Source: JAHECQ01 sp047638695
Lineage (GTDB): Bacteria; Actinomycetota; Acidimicrobiia; Acidimicrobiales; SZUA-35
Reading direction: 5' to 3'
NCBI GenBank assembly: GCA_047638695.1
Contig: JBLINY010000032.1
Coordinates: 1-42,581 of the forward strand
DNA: 42,581 bases
Shown: positions 39,836-42,581 of the stretch, in pieces
How positions within the stretch are numbered: position 1 is the stretch's first letter
Layout of the letters: each line of letters starts with the position of its first letter
Notes under the pieces: model-generated
What the model was told of the DNA's origin: nothing
The model's database searches: none
The model's input: the letters and a program-made list of their open reading frames with translations, nothing else
Made by a program: the position numbers and the translations under genes

Positions 39836-41031
39836 CCACCACCGATGGGGTGGGCGACTCGGCGCTCGGTAGGTCAGAACTACCCGTCGTGCTGTTCGTC
39901 GATGATGAGAAGGAGGTCTTGGAAGGACTACGAATGTCGCTGCGGCGACAACGACGGATCTACGACCTGTTGTTCGTGAGCTCGGCTGCCGAAGCCGTTG
40001 ACATCCTGGCCGAACGTCGGATCGATGTTCTCGTCACTGATATGCGCATGCCGGTGACCACGGGAGCTGACCTGTTGAACCATGTTCACTCCAAACACCC
40101 GGGGGTCGTGCGATATGTGCTGTCGGGCGAAGCCGATCGTTCGTTGGTTCTCGAGGCAATCGGCCACACTCATCGCTGGCTGGTCAAACCCTGCGATCGA
40201 GAATTGCTGGTGGGAGCCCTCGCCGACGCGGTTCAGCATCGTGCGCTTCTTCAAGATCCGCGGCTGAGAGCGCTGGTGACTGCCACCGATGTCTTGGCCT
40301 CGCCGCCGGCGTTGTACACCGAGATCTACAAGGCGATCACCAATGAAAAGATGGCGATATCCCGTGTCGTCGAGCTGACCGAGGCTGACCCTGGTGTTTC
40401 GGCCAAGTTGCTTCAGTGGGCGAATTCGGCGTTCTCCGGCGGCCAACGGGTCTCGGACCTACGCGGCGCCGTGATGCGTATTGGGCTCGAGTCGCTTTCG
40501 CAGCTTGTGCTGGCAGCCGAGATCGTCAGCGCCCTGCAGGCAACGGTCGCTATTCCTGGTCTCGACTCGAAGGTACTCCATCGACACGTCGAGGTCATCG
40601 CTCGCTGTGCCGCCATGCTGGCAGCGCCCGAGCTGGCGATGACCACTCGGGTGGGAAGCGCTCTCTCCCAGGTTGGTTTGCTTCTCGAGGCTGGGTCGCT
40701 GCCCGACCGTTTGAGCGACAGCTATGCCTATGCGATCGATGCCGGCGTTTCGCTGGTGGAGGCCGAGCGTCAGCTCTTCGGCATCACCCACCCCGAGATC
40801 GGCGCCTGCCTGCTCGCCCTATGGGGTCTTCCCCCCGAGCTGGTCATGGCAGTAGGTCGTTCGCATGAGATCCCTACGAAACCTGCGCTTGGTCCGCCGA
40901 TGAGCTCGAGTCAGGCGATCCGGTTCGGACGTCTCCTAGCGCAACGCCGACCCCATGCCGCGGAGATGGGTCTGCCCTACCTCGATCCCATCAGCGAAGA
41001 GCTCGAGGTGACCCTGAGCGCCCTGGTCTGA
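39832..41031 (+). CDS. Response regulator with HDOD output domain
   Basis: A 399-residue protein. The receiver domain (about 18-140) has VDDE, the phospho-acceptor Asp in VTDMRMP, the switch Ser in VLSGEAD and Lys in LVKPCD. The output is an HDOD domain (about 165-360) with LTEADPGVSAKLLQWANSA and the RVSDLRGAVMRIGLESL segment. HDOD is a non-catalytic relative of HD domains that serves as a signalling scaffold, so no DNA binding is predicted. GTG 39832 overlaps the kinase stop as GTGA. This is the intact terminal gene of the H-NOX module; phosphorylation by the neighbouring kinase is inferred from position. Confidence 0.88.
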   Translation: MTTTDGVGDSALGRSELPVVLFVDDEKEVLEGLRMSLRRQRRIYDLLFVSSAAEAVDILAERRIDVLVTDMRMPVTTGADLLNHVHSKHPGVVRYVLSGEADRSLVLEAIGHTHRWLVKPCDRELLVGALADAVQHRALLQDPRLRALVTATDVLASPPALYTEIYKAITNEKMAISRVVELTEADPGVSAKLLQWANSAFSGGQRVSDLRGAVMRIGLESLSQLVLAAEIVSALQATVAIPGLDSKVLHRHVEVIARCAAMLAAPELAMTTRVGSALSQVGLLLEAGSLPDRLSDSYAYAIDAGVSLVEAERQLFGITHPEIGACLLALWGLPPELVMAVGRSHEIPTKPALGPPMSSSQAIRFGRLLAQRRPHAAEMGLPYLDPISEELEVTLSALV

Positions 41032-41073
41032 ACCAGCCCCCACTCGGCTGCCCCAGCCCCCGGTATCCCTCAA

Positions 41074-41115
41074 CTGGCGGCCCCAGCCCCCGTGTCCGGT
41101 GGTTCAGGCCGCCAG
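41074..41115. terminator. Possible bidirectional hairpin between convergent genes
   Basis: CTGGCGGCC at 41074-41082 and GGCCGCCAG at 41107-41115 are perfect 9-base inverted arms around a 24-base loop. They lie in the 148-base gap between the convergent HDOD and Rieske oxygenase genes, where a shared terminator is expected. No T-run follows on either side, and the gap also carries three direct copies of CCAGCCCCC, so the dyad may be incidental. Confidence 0.35.
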
Positions 41116-41179
41116 TGCGGGGAAAGCGGCGGTTCAGGCAGCCGAGCTGGTGTTGGTGGAACGGGAGAGATCGGCGGGT

Positions 41180-42529
41180 CTAAGCCGGGGGGATGATCTG
41201 ATCGAGGCGGCGGTGGAAGTGGCGGAGGCGAATCTCTTGGTAGTCGCTGAGGGTGATGTGCCGGTGGCTGGCTGCTCGCAGGCCTTTTTGGATCCGAGGC
41301 AGGTTGTCCATGTCCTGGTCGATCACCATGCCGATCAGTTCGAAGCCGGGTGCATGGCGCCACGTTTCGCCCGGCTCCAGTTGATGCACCTCGGCCGTTT
41401 GATATTCGCCGTCGTCGGGAACGGGGTGCAGCACCATGATCTCCATCAACGACTTATTCGGATCGTTGTCCCACGGGCGAAAGCGATAAACGATCGGGAT
41501 CGCATATCCGGCCCACGGGAAGAAGTTCGGGAAAACGAAGTACTGGATGCTGTCCAGCATCTCGCTCTCTGACGCAGTGGAAAGGTCGGTGCGCCACTGC
41601 TTGGCGAACGAATCCCGAAAGCCGCCGGCCAACCATTCCCGAGCCTCGACATCGTCCGGGACTTCTCGCTGATCTTCCTTCGGCAGCATGCGTTGAAGTA
41701 CCCCGGCCATCTCTTCATCGCTGACCTGGCCGATGAGATGGTTGGCGGGCAGGGCAATGGGTTGCACCAACCGGCTCACGTTCGATCCGAAGACGTCGTA
41801 GGAGCAGTCGAAGTCGTTGGCGAACCGAATGGTGTGCGGGTGGGTGGTTGAGACGTGATAGCCCTCCATAAAAGCTTCTTGGGTCGTCTTCCAGTTTGCC
41901 TCTACGACTTGAGCGGCATGATGGGCCACATAGCGGCCATCCAGGGGGTACGGGGCGAAGTGCTCCGTGAGCGGCGCCGCGTATTCTTCGAAGGGTGGGG
42001 CGGTGCCATCGGGGTTCACCATCACGAACCCGCCCCACACGGCCACGGCCGCTTCAGGCAGCGCGAAGTTCTCGGCCTCGACGTGAGGAAAATCCCACGG
42101 CGCCGGCATGCCTCGGAAGCGGCCATCGATGCTCCAGGCAAAGCCGTGGAAAGGGCACTTGAAGAACGCCACCTTCCCGGAACCCTCTACCAATGTGGTG
42201 CCCCGGTGCAGGCAGGCATTGTGGAACGCCTTGATTTCAGTGTCGGAAACACGAACCACGATGATCGATTGGTCGCAGATGTCGTACACAACATGGCTGC
42301 CGACCTCAGGAAGATGTTCGAGCCTGCAGGCCATTTGCCAGCTGCTGGGCCACAGATGCTGGGCCTCGAGGTCGTGATACTCCTGGCTGACGTAGCGGGC
42401 GACGTCCACCTTGTCAGCCTCGATCCACTCGTAGGACTCCTCCAAAAGCGGCGCCGGTGGAGCGACGTGGTCAGCCTCGACGATGATGCGGTAGGCCGGC
42501 CCGCTCGAACGTGCATCGCCTCGTGTCAT
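41180..42529 (-). CDS. Second Rieske ring-hydroxylating oxygenase alpha subunit
   Basis: A 449-residue oxygenase alpha subunit. Rieske ligands are Cys106-x-His108 (CLHRG) and Cys125-x2-His128 (CPFHGF). The mononuclear iron site is in EAFMEGYHVSTTHPHT near residue 218, though with an EAFMEGYH variant rather than NxxDxYH, and the third Asp/Glu ligand was not pinned down. No beta subunit is adjacent inside the window, so it may be an alpha3-type oxygenase or its partners lie beyond the edge. It is different from the alpha subunit at 6479. Its first residues MTRGDA match the peptide encoded by each repeat unit upstream, showing the repeat came from the gene's own start. Start at ATG 42529. Confidence 0.88.
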   Translation of the reverse strand: MTRGDARSSGPAYRIIVEADHVAPPAPLLEESYEWIEADKVDVARYVSQEYHDLEAQHLWPSSWQMACRLEHLPEVGSHVVYDICDQSIIVVRVSDTEIKAFHNACLHRGTTLVEGSGKVAFFKCPFHGFAWSIDGRFRGMPAPWDFPHVEAENFALPEAAVAVWGGFVMVNPDGTAPPFEEYAAPLTEHFAPYPLDGRYVAHHAAQVVEANWKTTQEAFMEGYHVSTTHPHTIRFANDFDCSYDVFGSNVSRLVQPIALPANHLIGQVSDEEMAGVLQRMLPKEDQREVPDDVEAREWLAGGFRDSFAKQWRTDLSTASESEMLDSIQYFVFPNFFPWAGYAIPIVYRFRPWDNDPNKSLMEIMVLHPVPDDGEYQTAEVHQLEPGETWRHAPGFELIGMVIDQDMDNLPRIQKGLRAASHRHITLSDYQEIRLRHFHRRLDQIIPPA

Positions 42530-42580
42530 GCGTTGCCTCGTGTCATGCGTTGCCTCGTGTCATGCGTTGCCTCGTGTCAT
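42530..42580 (-). repeat. 17-base tandem repeat carrying ribosome-binding site and start codon
   Basis: Three identical 17-base units stand directly upstream of the oxygenase start, and the tract may continue past the window edge. On the minus strand each unit has ATG and a GAGG six bases before the next ATG. From each ATG (42580, 42563, 42546) a six-codon frame MTRGNA ends in TGA that overlaps the next ATG as ATGA, and the last one overlaps the true start at 42529. So the gene is preceded by at least three chained mini-frames. Confidence 0.9.
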
Positions 42581-42581
42581 G

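Overview
The window looks like chromosomal DNA of a high-GC actinobacterium, most plausibly an Acidimicrobiia-like lineage. Three intact (and one decayed) luciferase-like enzymes of the type that usually use coenzyme F420, an actinobacterial-type P450, double CaiB/BaiF proteins, actinobacterial -10 hexamers directly in front of start codons, and long trains of ATGA/GTGA-overlapping genes all point that way. No rRNA, tRNA, CRISPR array, transposase or phage gene was seen. Coding density is very high: no gene-free stretch exceeds 200 bases, and every gap longer than about 80 bases is noted under a neighbouring gene or site.

Layout. (1) 1-8011: the 3' end of an unknown gene, a group D flavin monooxygenase, then a minus-strand operon read from 7882 to 1359: ring-hydroxylating dioxygenase alpha and beta, LigB-fold extradiol dioxygenase, SDR, ACMSD-family amidohydrolase and FAD hydroxylase, nearly all with 4-base overlaps. 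It reads as a dihydroxylate, dehydrogenate, cleave, trim route for an aromatic compound. (2) 8012-11240: SDR, cytochrome P450 and a luciferase-like oxidoreductase. (3) 11254-22674: a CoA-transfer island. A minus operon (double CaiB, acetyl-CoA hydrolase family transferase, CrtC/AttH-like protein, APH-like kinase, small helical protein) is divergent from a DUF3500 protein, a second double CaiB and a second luciferase-like enzyme. (4) 22671-26530: membrane-anchored Thr/Pro-rich protein, MOSC protein, a decayed luciferase-like gene, double-hotdog MaoC and a zinc alcohol dehydrogenase. (5) 26670-35250: RidA, 2-oxo-alkenoate hydratase, RraA-type aldolase, GlcG/DUF336, luciferase-like enzyme, VOC dioxygenase, quinone reductase, orphan molybdenum hydroxylase large subunit, and LigK-type aldolase. 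(6) 35344-41031: an H-NOX heme sensor with an overlapping histidine kinase and two response regulators, interleaved with protocatechuate 4,5-dioxygenase LigA/LigB. (7) 41180-42581: a second Rieske oxygenase alpha subunit preceded by a 17-base tandem repeat that duplicates its own ribosome-binding site and start codon.

Together the genes form a catabolic neighbourhood for aromatic or polycyclic compounds. Rieske oxygenases, flavin hydroxylases and the P450 activate the ring; LigB-type and VOC dioxygenases open it; hydratase and aldolases (hydratase/RraA and LigK) carry out lower-pathway steps; CoA-transferases, MaoC and dehydrogenases handle side chains or alicyclic acids. Substrates cannot be fixed from sequence.

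The most unusual part is the H-NOX module. It is the only recognisable sensory or regulatory system in the window, it is woven into the lig genes, and it is damaged: one response regulator has a stop codon and a frameshift, the kinase has an amber codon near its start, and H-NOX has lost the Arg of its YxSxR heme motif. Whether this is real decay, recent mutation or assembly error is the first thing to test.
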